Shown here: positions 39,770 through 48,711 of the stretch, in pieces | Position numbering within the stretch: position 1 is the first letter of the stretch | Layout of the letters: every line of letters begins with the position of its first letter | Assembly: GCA_040756905.1 (NCBI GenBank) | Contig: JBFLYD010000058.1 | Span: forward strand, 23,348-87,347 | DNA: 64,000 nucleotides | DNA from: Acidobacteriota bacterium | GTDB taxonomy: Bacteria; Acidobacteriota; Aminicenantia; JBFLYD01 | Direction of reading: 5' to 3' | The notes under the pieces: model-generated | What the model was told of the DNA's origin: nothing | Seen by the model: the letters and a program-made list of their open reading frames with translations, nothing else | The model's database searches: none | Position numbers and translations under genes: made by a program

Positions 39770-40813
39770 TTATCTTTCGAACTGTTTTATGAATCTCAAA
39801 TCATTTTCATAAAAATATCTCATGTCTGGAACCCCTAACTTTATCATTGCAATTCTCTCTACGCCGAGTCCAAAAGCAAAGCCAGTGTAAACTTCCCACT
39901 CAATTCCGCATGTCTCAAGAACTTTAGGATGAACCATGCCAGCACCTAAAATCTCAATCCATCCTGTTCCGCCACATAATCTGCATTCTTTGTCCATTTC
40001 TTTACAGAGGGGACATCTCATATCAACCTCAGCCGATGGCTCTGTAAAAGGGAAATAACTTGGTCTGAACCTGAGTTCTGTATTTTTAGAAAATAGTGTT
40101 TTGATGAGTATTTCAAGAGTTCCCTTCAGATGGGCAAAATTAATACCTTTGTCAATCACAAGACCTTCTACCTGAAAAAACATGGGAGAATGAGAGGCAT
40201 CTGCTTCATCTTTCCTGAAGACCCTTCCAGGCATTATAGATTTTATTGGAGGTTTTCTTTTTTCCATCACTCTTATCTGCACTGGTGAAGTATGGGTTCT
40301 AAGGAGCACTTCATCGTCGATATAAAATGTATCCTGTTGATCTCTTGCTGGATGATCTTTAGGGATGTTGAGAGCTTCAAAGTTATACCAGTCTGATTCT
40401 ATTTCAGGACCTTCTTCAATCGAATACCCCATTCTTAGAAATATTTCTTCTATTTCTTCTTCTATTAATCTTATTAGGTGAGGGCTTCCAGTGTAAAAAG
40501 GCCTTCCTGGAAGAGTTATATCAAAATACTCTATCTTTTTTTCAGCCTCTATTTCTTCTAAAATTTTCTGATGGGCTTTTTTTATTTCTTGCTCAACAGA
40601 ATTTCTTAATTCATTCAATAATTTCCCAGCAAAAGGCCTTTCTTTTTCTGAAAGTTCTGGTATTTTTTTTAATAGAAGAGAAATTTCTCCCCTTTTTCTA
40701 CTTAAAAGCAAATCTTTAAGTTCTGAAAGGTCTTTTTCACTTTTGATTATTTTTAATTTTTTTTCAAACTCTGTCTTAATCTTTGAAATTTTTTCTTCAA
40801 GTTCATTAAGCAT
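39770..40813 (-). CDS. pheS: Phenylalanyl-tRNA synthetase alpha subunit
   Basis: A 347-aa class II synthetase with an N-terminal coiled-coil arm (about residues 1-90), motif 2 region (LLRTHTSPVQIRVM, PGRVFRKDEADASHSPMFFQVEGL) and motif 3 GLGVERIAMIKLG. An additional CPLCKEMDKECRLCGGTGW cysteine cluster is present before GMVHPKVLE, as in several bacterial PheS. It lies between rplT and pheT in the conserved translation operon. Confidence 0.96.
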   Translation of the reverse strand: MLNELEEKISKIKTEFEKKLKIIKSEKDLSELKDLLLSRKRGEISLLLKKIPELSEKERPFAGKLLNELRNSVEQEIKKAHQKILEEIEAEKKIEYFDITLPGRPFYTGSPHLIRLIEEEIEEIFLRMGYSIEEGPEIESDWYNFEALNIPKDHPARDQQDTFYIDDEVLLRTHTSPVQIRVMEKRKPPIKSIMPGRVFRKDEADASHSPMFFQVEGLVIDKGINFAHLKGTLEILIKTLFSKNTELRFRPSYFPFTEPSAEVDMRCPLCKEMDKECRLCGGTGWIEILGAGMVHPKVLETCGIEWEVYTGFAFGLGVERIAMIKLGVPDMRYFYENDLRFIKQFER

Positions 40814-40816
40814 TTT

Positions 40817-41167
40817 CTAAATTGCTTTTAATTTTTTTATTATTTCTTCAAATGTTTCAGGTTCATTTACAGCCAGGTCTGCAAGAATTTTTCTATTTAA
40901 ATCTAAACTTTCTTTTTTCAATGCAGAAATAAATTTTGAATAAGAAATGCCGTATTTTCTGAGAGCTGCATTTATTCTTATAATCCATAGTCTTCTAAAA
41001 TCTCTTTTTTTTCTTCTTCTATCCCTGTATGCATAAAGCAATGACCTCTCGACTGCTTCTTTTGCAATCCTGTAATTTTTTCTTTTGGCTCCATAATAAC
41101 CTTTTGCCATTTTAAGAATTTTTTTTCTTTTCTGCCTTCTCTTACTCCCTCTCTTTACTCTTGGCAT
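40817..41167 (-). CDS. rplT: Ribosomal protein L20
   Basis: A 116-aa bL20. N-terminal [26 protein letters not shown] and the C-terminal globular domain with [13 protein letters not shown] are typical (quoted here as two short family blocks). L20 is essential for early 50S assembly and in many bacteria represses its own operon. It lies 17 bp after rpmI. Confidence 0.97.
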   Translation of the reverse strand: MPRVKRGSKRRQKRKKILKMAKGYYGAKRKNYRIAKEAVERSLLYAYRDRRRKKRDFRRLWIIRINAALRKYGISYSKFISALKKESLDLNRKILADLAVNEPETFEEIIKKLKAI

Positions 41168-41184
41168 TTTTCCTCCTTTTCCTT

Positions 41185-41385
41185 TTAAAATTCATAGGGA
41201 AGCATTTTCTTTATTTCTGTTTTATCACTTTTTGAAGCTTGAGTTATTTTTTTCAGATTTCTCTTTCTTTTTGTAGATTTTTTAGTGAGAATATGGCTCT
41301 TAAAGGCTTTCCTTCGAAGTATTTTTCCTTTCGCCGTTATTTTGAATCTTTTTTTAGCTCCCCTGTGTGTCTTTATTTTTTGCAT
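41185..41385 (-). CDS. rpmI: Ribosomal protein L35
   Basis: A 66-aa bL35: [20 protein letters not shown] and the [14 protein letters not shown] basic stretch. It overlaps the end of infC by 32 bp, so rpmI translation is probably coupled to infC, as known for the L35-L20 operon elsewhere. Confidence 0.96.
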   Translation of the reverse strand: MQKIKTHRGAKKRFKITAKGKILRRKAFKSHILTKKSTKRKRNLKKITQASKSDKTEIKKMLPYEF

Positions 41386-41911
41386 GTTTTAGACCTCCTT
41401 GTTTTTTTGGGCTGAGGAGTACGTACATTTGATACCCTTCAAATCTTGTGTCATATTCAGGTAAGGAAATTTCTTTGGTGTCCTCCAGGACACGATCTAT
41501 TAAAACTTTTCCAAATTCAGGTCTTGATCTTTCTCTTCCTCTAAATAGTACAGTCACTTTTACTTTATTCCCTTCCTCAAGGAATCTGATGATATGTTTA
41601 AGTTTAAATTGATAGTCATGAGAGCTGATTTTCGGCCTGAATTTTATTTCCTTTATTTGAATCTGCTTTTGATGCTTCTTTGATTCATGGGCTCTTTTGT
41701 GGAGCTCGTAGAGATATTTCCCATAATTCATGATCCTGCACACAGGAGGATTTGCTTGAGGGGCTATTTCAACAAGATCCAAGTTTTTCTCCCTTGCGAT
41801 GTTTAAAGCTTTATAAGTTTCCATTATCCCTATCTGATTTTTATTCTCATCGATTAATCTCACCTCTTTTGCCCGTATTTCCTCATTGATTCGATGGATT
41901 CTCTTATTCAG
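41354..41911 (-). CDS. infC: Translation initiation factor IF-3, CTG start
   Basis: The only start that gives a full-length IF-3 is CTG at 41911-41909. AGGAGG (complement of 41919-41924) lies 7 nt upstream, and the reading frame then gives [21 protein letters not shown], a canonical IF-3 N-terminus. An in-frame GTG (41863) would cut it off. The product is 185 aa with N- and C-domains and the [12 protein letters not shown] signature. IF-3 blocks initiation at non-AUG/GUG/UUG codons, so a rare start allows autoregulation, as with the AUU start of E. coli infC. The Shine-Dalgarno sequence and the thrS stop overlap closely. The long C-terminal tail ([17 protein letters not shown]) overlaps rpmI. 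Confidence 0.9.
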   Translation of the reverse strand: MNKRIHRINEEIRAKEVRLIDENKNQIGIMETYKALNIAREKNLDLVEIAPQANPPVCRIMNYGKYLYELHKRAHESKKHQKQIQIKEIKFRPKISSHDYQFKLKHIIRFLEEGNKVKVTVLFRGRERSRPEFGKVLIDRVLEDTKEISLPEYDTRFEGYQMYVLLSPKKQGGLKHAKNKDTQGS

Positions 41912-41915
41912 GGAC

Positions 41916-43652
41916 TCACCTCCTAAATTCTAAATCTAATGTTTTATTTTTAATAGATTTTTTAATCCATCTGATAATTTCATCAATCTTATATTTTCCG
42001 ATATCTCCTTTTTTATGGATTCTTAAAGAAGCAGTGTTATTTTTCATTTCTTTTTCTCCTACTATAATCATGATGGGAATCTTTTCGGTTTCAGCCTCCC
42101 TGATTTTATAACCAACTTTTTCAGACCTTTCTGAAAGACTAATTCTTATTTTTTCTTTTTGAAATCTCTCTTTAATTTTTTTTGCATAAGAAAGTGATTT
42201 TTCAGAAACTGGAATTATCTCTACTTGGTAAGGTGAAAGCCATAGAGGAAAACTCCCTCCATAATGTTCAATAAGAATCCCAAAGAATCTTTCCAAAGAC
42301 CCCATTATTGCCCTGTGTATCATTATAACTCTATTTTGTTTTCCATCCTCTCCTATGTATGTAAGGTCAAATCTTATGGGAAGATTAAAATCAACCTGAA
42401 TGGTAGAGCATTGCCATGATCTTCCCAAAACATCTTTAATCTTGATATCGATTTTAGGGCCGTAGAAAACACCTGCTCCTAAATCAATCCGATATTTAAT
42501 GTTTAATTTCTCAAGAGAATTTTTTAAAATTTGAGTAAATTTCTCCCATTCTTTAATTTCTCCGACAAATCTGTCAGGTCTTGTTGAAAGATAAATCTCA
42601 AAATCTTGGAAACTAAATGCTTTCAAATAGTTAAGATTAAAAACAAGGAGTTTCTCAATCTCATCTTCTAACTGGTCTTCTCTCATGAATAGATGGGCAT
42701 CATCCTGGGTGAATCCTCGAACTCTCATTAATCCATGGAGGACTCCGCTTCTTTCATATCTATATACAGTTCCAAGCTCAGCCCATCTCAGGGGCAATTC
42801 TCTGTAGCTTCTTAATTTAGAGTTGTAAACCTGGATATGAAAAGGACAGTTCATTGGCTTTAATTCATATTCATCTGATTCAAGTTTCATTTCCGGGTAC
42901 ATGTTTTCCCAGTAGTATTCAAGATGGCCGCTTGTATTCCATAGTTCTAACCTTGCTATGTGAGGAGTAAAAAGCAGTTCATACCCGTTATTTAGATGTT
43001 CTTCTCTCCAGAAATCCTCTATTATTTTTCTTACAATTGAGCCTTTTGGATGCCAGAGAATCAGGCCAGGACCTATTTCATCCCGAACGCTGAAGAGATC
43101 AAGGTCTTTTCCGACTCTCCTGTGGTCTCTCTTTTTTGCCTCTTCTAAGAAATGTAAATGCTCCTCGAGGCTTTTTTTATCTAAGAATGCGGTTCCATAT
43201 ATTCTCTGGAGTTTTCTTCCTTTTTCGTCTCCCTTCCAGTAAGAGCCAGAAACATAGAGCAATTTAAAATATTTTATAAAATTTGTGGATGGAACATGGG
43301 GCCCCAAACAGAAATCTATGAAATTGCCCTGTTTATAGAGACTAACCATTTCATCTCCTTTTTCAATTATTAATTCAACTTTCAGATCCTGATTTTTTTC
43401 TGAAAACAACTTAATTACTTCATCTTTTGGAAGAGAGATTTTTTCGATAGGAATATTCTGTTGAGCTAAATTTTTCATTCTCATTTCTATCTTCTCAAGA
43501 TCTTCGGGTGTAAAGGGCTTTTCTCTTTCAAATTCATAGAAAAAGCCTGTTTCTGTAGGAGGTCCTATTCCTAATTTTACCTCAGGAAATATATCCAGAA
43601 CTGCTTGAGCAAGCAGGTGGGATGCGCTATGTCTTAAAGTTTCTAAATCCAT
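41916..43652 (-). CDS. thrS: Threonyl-tRNA synthetase lacking the TGS domain
   Basis: 578 aa, about 60 shorter than typical ThrS. The protein begins [17 protein letters not shown], so the HxxxH editing-domain start is at residue 7 and the N-terminal TGS domain is absent. A stop lies in frame just upstream of the ATG, so this is not a mis-called start. The catalytic core has its zinc ligands (Cys in [10 protein letters not shown], His in DDAHLFM, His in IHRAIMGS), and a C-terminal anticodon-binding domain is present. No good Shine-Dalgarno sequence precedes it. It lies 55 bp after tRNA-Val and just before infC. Confidence 0.95.
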   Translation of the reverse strand: MDLETLRHSASHLLAQAVLDIFPEVKLGIGPPTETGFFYEFEREKPFTPEDLEKIEMRMKNLAQQNIPIEKISLPKDEVIKLFSEKNQDLKVELIIEKGDEMVSLYKQGNFIDFCLGPHVPSTNFIKYFKLLYVSGSYWKGDEKGRKLQRIYGTAFLDKKSLEEHLHFLEEAKKRDHRRVGKDLDLFSVRDEIGPGLILWHPKGSIVRKIIEDFWREEHLNNGYELLFTPHIARLELWNTSGHLEYYWENMYPEMKLESDEYELKPMNCPFHIQVYNSKLRSYRELPLRWAELGTVYRYERSGVLHGLMRVRGFTQDDAHLFMREDQLEDEIEKLLVFNLNYLKAFSFQDFEIYLSTRPDRFVGEIKEWEKFTQILKNSLEKLNIKYRIDLGAGVFYGPKIDIKIKDVLGRSWQCSTIQVDFNLPIRFDLTYIGEDGKQNRVIMIHRAIMGSLERFFGILIEHYGGSFPLWLSPYQVEIIPVSEKSLSYAKKIKERFQKEKIRISLSERSEKVGYKIREAETEKIPIMIIVGEKEMKNNTASLRIHKKGDIGKYKIDEIIRWIKKSIKNKTLDLEFRR

Positions 43653-43707
43653 ATTCTATTGTTTTTTTCATCTATTTCAATTAAATTAATTTCGTTCCAT
43701 TTTTTCT

Positions 43708-43779
43708 TAGGCGCGAGCGGTCTCGAACCGCTGACCTCTACCGTGTCAAGGTAGCGCTCTACCCCTGAGCTACGCGCCT
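43708..43779 (-). tRNA. tRNA-Val (GAC)
   Basis: A 72-nt cloverleaf on the minus strand. The acceptor stem is AGGCGCG with CGCGCCT, the D arm TAGCTCAGGGGTAGAGC is typical, the anticodon stem CTACC/GGTAG encloses loop TTGACAC (anticodon GAC, Val), and the T arm is GCGG-TTCGAGA-CCGC. CCA is not encoded. It lies immediately upstream of thrS. Confidence 0.95.
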
Positions 43780-43820
43780 GGAAAAAACTTATATTATATA
43801 AAATATTGAAAATAGTCAAT

Positions 43821-43851
43821 AAAAAAGGCAGCCTTTGCAGCTGCCTTTTTT
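43821..43851. terminator. Bidirectional intrinsic terminator after hup
   Basis: A6GGCAGC and GCTGCCT6 form a symmetric stem with a 7-nt loop. A run of T follows on either strand. It lies 29 bp after the hup stop, so its main use is ending the minus-strand hup transcript before tRNA-Val. Confidence 0.85.
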
Positions 43852-43879
43852 CAACTTTAAGTTTTTGGTTCTGTTAGAA

Positions 43880-44152
43880 TTACCTTACAGCTTCTCTTAG
43901 CTTTTTCCCTGGGATGAATTTGGGAACTTTCTTCTTGGGTATTCTTAGCTCTTCACCTGTTTTGGGATTTCTTCCCTTTCTTGCCTTTCTTTCGACAGTC
44001 GTGAATGTTCCAAATCCAACAAATGTAACTTTCTTTCCTGTTTTTAATGAACTCTGAATTGTAGAAAGCACGGTTTCAAGTGCTTTGGTGGATTGAGCCT
44101 TTGTTATCCCAGAATCCTTTGCCATCTTTGCAACCAAATCTGCTTTAGTCAT
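43880..44152 (-). CDS. hup: HU family DNA-binding protein
   Basis: A 90-aa HU/IHF-fold protein: MTKADLVAKMAKDSGI, then VTFVGFGTF and the beta-arm GRNPKTGEELRIPKKKVPKF signature, ending FIPGKKLREAV. HU bends and compacts DNA and could also assist CRISPR integration; that last point is general knowledge only. It has a strong AAGGAGG, its own promoter (44181-44209) and a terminator, so it is monocistronic. Confidence 0.95.
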   Translation of the reverse strand: MTKADLVAKMAKDSGITKAQSTKALETVLSTIQSSLKTGKKVTFVGFGTFTTVERKARKGRNPKTGEELRIPKKKVPKFIPGKKLREAVR

Positions 44153-44180
44153 TTATTACCTCCTTTTTAAATTTTCCTTT

Positions 44181-44209
44181 ATTTTTAAACAAAAAAATGG
44201 GGTTGTCAA
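44181..44209 (-). promoter_or_regulatory. Promoter of hup
   Basis: On the minus strand TTGACA (44209-44204), 17 nt, AAAAAT (44186-44181, 4/6 to the -10 box), about 30 nt upstream of the hup start. The -35 box is perfect. Confidence 0.5.
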
Positions 44210-44217
44210 GTGTTTTT

Positions 44218-45135
44218 TTAAATTTTACCGATATTTCGGCATCCCTGATAAGAATTCCTCCTTGCCAGTTCATTGTCTATAGAATTCAAGATTTCGCTTT
44301 TATTTAAAAGCCATTCAGGGGCAACAAACAATTCTTTTTCCCTTTCTCCAGTGAGCCTTTGTATAACAGTTTCAGGATAAAGATATTCAATAAAGTCACA
44401 GACAAGGCTGACATATTCTTCTTTTCCAAGCAATTTTACCTCATTATTGGTGTAGAGCTTTTCAAGTTCTGTATTTTTCAATACATGAAGGGGATGAATT
44501 TTTATTCCATCAGTTTTAAGTAAGTTTAAGACTCTCGCAGTTTCTAATGTTTCCTCTTTCTCTTCCCCTGGGATTCCCAAGATTACATGAACGCAAACTC
44601 TTATGTTTCTCTTCTTTGCTTCAAGATAACTTTTTAGAAAATCTGAAAAATTATGGTTTCTATTTAGAGATTTTAAACTTCTCAGGTGAATTGATTGGAG
44701 CCCGAGTTCAAGCCAGAAATATGTTTTTTTTGAAATTTCATCGAGGAGGTCGAATATTTCATCCGGCAGACAGTCGGGTCTTGTTCCTATTGAAATTCCC
44801 ACAACATTTTTTATTTTTAATGCTTCATCTATATATTTTGCTAAAATTTCCCTTGATGTATATGTGTTTGTGTGAGATTGAAAATATACTATAAATTTTT
44901 CAGCACCAAATCTTCTCTTTTTTGCCTCTATTCCTTGAATAATCTGATCTGTTATTGATACGTTTTTTTTATTTATGGGACCAGATCCATACTCATCGCA
45001 GAAAATGCATCCCTTTGATGAGAAAGTTCCGTCTTTGTTCGGGCAGTAAAATCCAGCATCTACAGGAATTTTATGAACCCTTGTGTTAAAAACCTTTTTG
45101 AGATGTTCATTGAATGAAAAATACCTTTTTTTCAC
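44218..45135 (-). CDS. TIGR01212-family radical SAM protein (YhcC-like)
   Basis: A 305-aa radical SAM protein. The cluster-binding motif is the family variant C(x8)..CxxC: CPNKDGTFSSKGCIFCDEYG near residues 32-51. Further family blocks are VYFQSHTNTYTS, SIGTRPDCLPDE and WLELGLQS. YhcC-type proteins have no settled function. It ends 8 bp upstream of the hup -35 box and is transcribed in the same direction. Confidence 0.88.
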   Translation of the reverse strand: MKKRYFSFNEHLKKVFNTRVHKIPVDAGFYCPNKDGTFSSKGCIFCDEYGSGPINKKNVSITDQIIQGIEAKKRRFGAEKFIVYFQSHTNTYTSREILAKYIDEALKIKNVVGISIGTRPDCLPDEIFDLLDEISKKTYFWLELGLQSIHLRSLKSLNRNHNFSDFLKSYLEAKKRNIRVCVHVILGIPGEEKEETLETARVLNLLKTDGIKIHPLHVLKNTELEKLYTNNEVKLLGKEEYVSLVCDFIEYLYPETVIQRLTGEREKELFVAPEWLLNKSEILNSIDNELARRNSYQGCRNIGKI

Positions 45136-45256
45136 TGCTTTTATTTTATTTTTATTATCATTTAATTTTCAAGCTTTAAAAAATTATTTAGTAAAATTGA
45201 GATTGATAAGAGTTATGTGATAATATTTAAACTGAAAAATTGATAATTGAAGGAGG

Positions 45257-45332
45257 AAGTAAAGTTTTGTGATGCGAGATATTATATCAATATTTTACTG
45301 CCCAAATCATTAGCGGCTACAAAACTTTACTT
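45257..45332. repeat. Small palindromic unit with 14-bp inverted ends
   Basis: AAGTAAAGTTTTGT (45257-45270) and ACAAAACTTTACTT (45319-45332) are a perfect 14-bp inverted repeat around a 48-nt loop. The whole unit lies in the divergent gap before coaD. Its design (13-14 bp ends, short AT-rich loop, no gene) resembles the units of the element at 21324, but the sequence differs. Confidence 0.6.
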
Positions 45333-45369
45333 AATTTATGGGTTTCATTAGAAATGGTTGGAGGAATGA

Positions 45370-45888
45370 ATGAAAATAAAGGCTGTTTTTCCAGGTTCTT
45401 TTGACCCGATAACGAATGGGCATGTGGATATTGTCATGAGAGGCATTGAGATATTTGATGAAATCCTAATTGCAATTCTTGAGAATCCCGAAAAGACTTC
45501 CCTTTTTAGCATTGAAGAGAGAATTTCGATGATAAAAGAGATATTTAGGGAAGAGAGTAAAATTAAGGTAGAGTCGTTCAGCGGTCTTCTTGTAGAATTT
45601 ATGAAAAAAAAGGAGATAAAAATTGTTATAAGAGGCTTACGAGCTGTATCTGATTTTGAGTATGAACTTCAGATGGCATTGATGAACAGAAAACTGGATC
45701 CAGAGGTTGAGACATTTTTTATGGTTCCCAATGTGAAATATTCATTTTTAAGCTCAAGACTTATTAAAGAGATTTTTTATTATGGAGGCTGTGTGAATGA
45801 ACTTGTGCCTGAGATTGTCGAGGAAAAAATGAAAGAGAAATATAAAGTATCCAAGGAGAAATTTATTGATATCCAGAGAGAATATTGA
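45370..45888 (+). CDS. coaD: Phosphopantetheine adenylyltransferase
   Basis: A 172-aa CoaD. The nucleotidyltransferase motif PGSFDPITNGHVDI (residues 8-21) has the TxGH site, and IRGLRAVSDFEYE and the SSRLIKEI block follow. It makes dephospho-CoA from phosphopantetheine and ATP. GGAGG precedes the ATG. The end overlaps the following oxidase gene by 23 bp. Confidence 0.95.
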   Translation: MKIKAVFPGSFDPITNGHVDIVMRGIEIFDEILIAILENPEKTSLFSIEERISMIKEIFREESKIKVESFSGLLVEFMKKKEIKIVIRGLRAVSDFEYELQMALMNRKLDPEVETFFMVPNVKYSFLSSRLIKEIFYYGGCVNELVPEIVEEKMKEKYKVSKEKFIDIQREY

Positions 45889-47248
45889 TGAAATAAAAAA
45901 AATATTCGGGGAAGAGAGATGTCTAAATGATGAGTTAACCCTTCAAAAATATTCATCTGATGAGACCAAAATAAGTTTCATCCCAGATTTGGTAGTTTTT
46001 CCATCATCTACAGAGGAAATTTCTATGCTGATGAAGATAGCGAACAGAGAAAAAATTCCTGTTACTCCAAGGGGAGCTGGAACAGGATACAGCGGAGGAG
46101 CTATTGCTGTTAGAGGAGGAGTAATCCTTTCTCTTGAGAAGATGAATCGAATATTAAGCATAGACCCAGAAAATTTGATTGGAGTAGTTGAGCCAGGAGT
46201 TATTACAGAGCATTTTCACAAAGAGGTTGAAAAATATGGGTTATGTTATCCGCCAGACCCTGCAAGTCTTGATAAGTCAACGATTGGAGGAAATTTAGCG
46301 GAAAATGCAGGGGGGCCAAGATGTTTTAGGTATGGAGTAACAAGAAATTATGTTCTTGGCACAAAAGCTGTTTTGCCAGATGGAGAGATAATAAAGACCG
46401 GTTCCTCGACGATTAAAAATGTGGTTGGTTATGACCTTACACACCTTCTGATAGGCTCTGAAGGGACTTTAGCAATAGTAACAGAAATTATTTTAAGGCT
46501 CGTTCCTCTTCCTCCCAACCGAACAACTTTAAGGTTTGGATTTGATTCATACATAAAAGCCGCAAATTTCATTTCAGAAATAATAAGAGAGAAAGTATTT
46601 CCTTCATCCCTTGAGTTTATGGACGAACTTTCAATTAAGTATTCATCTCAATATTTAAACATAAAAGTGGATGAAAAGATTAAAGCGTTTATACTGACAG
46701 AAATAGACGGAGAATTAGAAGCGATTGAAAAGATTAAAGAAAAAATATTGGCAGTCTCGGAAAGATATTCGCCATTGGAAGTAAAAATTCCAAAAGACAA
46801 GAAAGAAGAAGAGGATATCTGGATATTCAGAAAAAATGTGTCTTCTGCCATTAATATGGCAAAGCCAAAAAAATACAACCAGGATATAGTAGTCCCAAGA
46901 ATGAAAATTCCAGAGATTCTGGAAATAATTAATGAGATAGGAAAGAAATATAAAATACTGACGATTTCGTTTGGTCATGCTGGTGATGGGAATATTCATA
47001 CAAATTTTATGATTGATGATTCAAACCCAGAAGAAGTTGAAAATGTGGAAAAAGCAATAAATGAATTATTTAATGAAGTTATAAAATTAGGTGGGGTTAT
47101 CTCAGGAGAGCATGGTATAGGAATTACAAAATCCCGTTTCATTAATTTACAGCTTTCTCCCTTAGAAATAGAAATTATGAAAAAGATCAAAAAAGTATTC
47201 GACCCCAATGGTATATTAAACCCTGGAAAAATTTTCCCCCTCTTTTGA
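45866..47248 (+). CDS. FAD-linked oxidase, glycolate/lactate dehydrogenase GlcD-like
   Basis: A 460-aa protein of the GlcD/D-lactate dehydrogenase FAD family. The FAD-binding PCMH domain has PVTPRGAGTGYSGGAIAV and the glycine-rich ENAGGPRCFRYGV segment, and the C-terminal domain has GHAGDGNIHTNF and ISGEHGIG with the metal/active-site histidines. It oxidises a 2-hydroxy acid; which one cannot be read here. TTG 45866 lies within coaD with AAGGAG upstream. No GlcE or GlcF gene follows, so the electron acceptor is not obvious. Confidence 0.88.
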   Translation: MISRENIDEIKKIFGEERCLNDELTLQKYSSDETKISFIPDLVVFPSSTEEISMLMKIANREKIPVTPRGAGTGYSGGAIAVRGGVILSLEKMNRILSIDPENLIGVVEPGVITEHFHKEVEKYGLCYPPDPASLDKSTIGGNLAENAGGPRCFRYGVTRNYVLGTKAVLPDGEIIKTGSSTIKNVVGYDLTHLLIGSEGTLAIVTEIILRLVPLPPNRTTLRFGFDSYIKAANFISEIIREKVFPSSLEFMDELSIKYSSQYLNIKVDEKIKAFILTEIDGELEAIEKIKEKILAVSERYSPLEVKIPKDKKEEEDIWIFRKNVSSAINMAKPKKYNQDIVVPRMKIPEILEIINEIGKKYKILTISFGHAGDGNIHTNFMIDDSNPEEVENVEKAINELFNEVIKLGGVISGEHGIGITKSRFINLQLSPLEIEIMKKIKKVFDPNGILNPGKIFPLF

Positions 47249-47307
47249 AAGGCCTGAGCTTTTTAAATGAATAATGAACTTCTCCCTCTTCTTTAGGTGA
47301 TAAAAAA

Positions 47308-47337
47308 TGAACAAAATTTTGGGAAAGAGCGTATAAT
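47308..47337 (+). promoter_or_regulatory. Candidate promoter of the MacAB-like operon
   Basis: TGAACA (47308-47313), 18 nt, TATAAT (47332-47337), 16 bp before ATG 47353 with AAGGAGG in between. The -10 box is perfect and the -35 moderate. Confidence 0.45.
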
Positions 47338-47352
47338 AGAAAGGAGGATTTT

Positions 47353-48690
47353 ATGAAAAGGAGAATACTAATTATCGGGATTCTGATAGTAATTATAGCA
47401 GGTGCTGTGGTTTTTTATAGATATAAGAACAAGAAGAATGAACCTAAGTTCAAAACTGCGAAAGTTGAGCGTGGAGATATTTCAATTGTTGTAACAGCCA
47501 CAGGAAATTTAAGCGCTTTGAACACTGTTCAGGTAGGGACACAGGTTTCAGGTATAATCGAAAAAATATTTGTTGATTATAATTCAAGCGTAAAAAAAGA
47601 CCAGGTAATTGCCCAGCTTGACCAGACTTTTCTTAAAGCTCAGGTGGCGGAGGCTGAAGCAAATCTTTATAAAGCAAAGGTATCCCTTGATGAGCTTAAA
47701 AAAAATTATGAAAGAACACTCGAATTGTTCAAGCAGAATTTAGTTCCTGAGGCTGAGTTGATAAAAGCAGAAACATCATACGAATCTGCGAAAGCAACTT
47801 TAAAACAGAGCGAGGCAAACCTTGAAAGAGCTGAGACAAATTTAAGATATGCTACAATAAGATCTCCTGTGGATGGAATTGTAATAGCACGGAATGTGGA
47901 TATGGGACAGACTGTGGCAGCAAGCTTTCAGACTCCCACCCTCTTTTTAATCGCTGAAGATTTAAAAAAGATGAAGGTTGAAGCATCGATAGATGAAGCT
48001 GACATTGGAAAAGTTAAAGAAAGACAGAATGCTATTTTTACAGTGGATGCGTTTCCTGAAGAAAAATTTAGAGGAGTTGTTTCTCAAATAAGGCTTGAAC
48101 CAATAATAGCACAGAATGTTGTTACATACACTGTGGTTATCGATGTGGAGAATCTTCAGATGAAGTTGAGACCCGGGATGACAGCTAATGTAACAGTTGT
48201 AATTGACGAGAGATATAATGTTTTAAAAGTTCCAAGAAGTGCTGTGGTTTTTAATCCTAAGCCCGAGGATGTATTACCTGTAAAGGAACCTGAAAGACCA
48301 TCTACCGAATCTCCTCAAAGTATGCCACAAAGCATGGAGGGAAGACCTTCTGAAATGGGCCAGAGAAGTGAAAGATTTAGAGAGTTTATCCAGAATCTTC
48401 CTCCTGAAAGAAGAGAAGAGATAATGAGAAGAATGAGAGAGAGAAGAGAGGGTTCAGAAGGTTCTGGAAGGAGAGCAGTCAATATAGCAAAGATATATGT
48501 GGAGAAAGATCGCGGAAAACTTGAACCTTTCATGGTAAAAACAGGAATAACAGATGGGTTTTTTGTGGAGATAGTAGAGGGAAATATAAAAGAAAATGAT
48601 GAAGTAGTTATTGGATATTCAGGTCAGGAATCGAGCTCCACTCAGCGCCAGGCTCCGGGAGGCCCTCCTATGTTCAGAATGTTCCGTTAA
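47353..48690 (+). CDS. MacA-like periplasmic adaptor protein
   Basis: A 445-aa HlyD/MacA-type adaptor. It has an N-terminal membrane anchor (residues 5-22), a biotinyl-lipoyl-like strand set (SALNTVQVGTQVSGIIEKIF), a long hairpin coiled coil (about 80-160) and beta-barrel domains. A roughly 60-residue Pro, Arg and Glu-rich insertion (about 315-375, with repeats of Arg-Glu-Arg) lies before the last strand. It links the inner-membrane MacB-like transporter to an outer-membrane channel, which is not encoded nearby. First gene of a three-gene operon. Confidence 0.88.
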   Translation: MKRRILIIGILIVIIAGAVVFYRYKNKKNEPKFKTAKVERGDISIVVTATGNLSALNTVQVGTQVSGIIEKIFVDYNSSVKKDQVIAQLDQTFLKAQVAEAEANLYKAKVSLDELKKNYERTLELFKQNLVPEAELIKAETSYESAKATLKQSEANLERAETNLRYATIRSPVDGIVIARNVDMGQTVAASFQTPTLFLIAEDLKKMKVEASIDEADIGKVKERQNAIFTVDAFPEEKFRGVVSQIRLEPIIAQNVVTYTVVIDVENLQMKLRPGMTANVTVVIDERYNVLKVPRSAVVFNPKPEDVLPVKEPERPSTESPQSMPQSMEGRPSEMGQRSERFREFIQNLPPERREEIMRRMRERREGSEGSGRRAVNIAKIYVEKDRGKLEPFMVKTGITDGFFVEIVEGNIKENDEVVIGYSGQESSSTQRQAPGGPPMFRMFR

Positions 48691-48711
48691 TGAGAAAGCA
48701 GGTAAAGTAAA

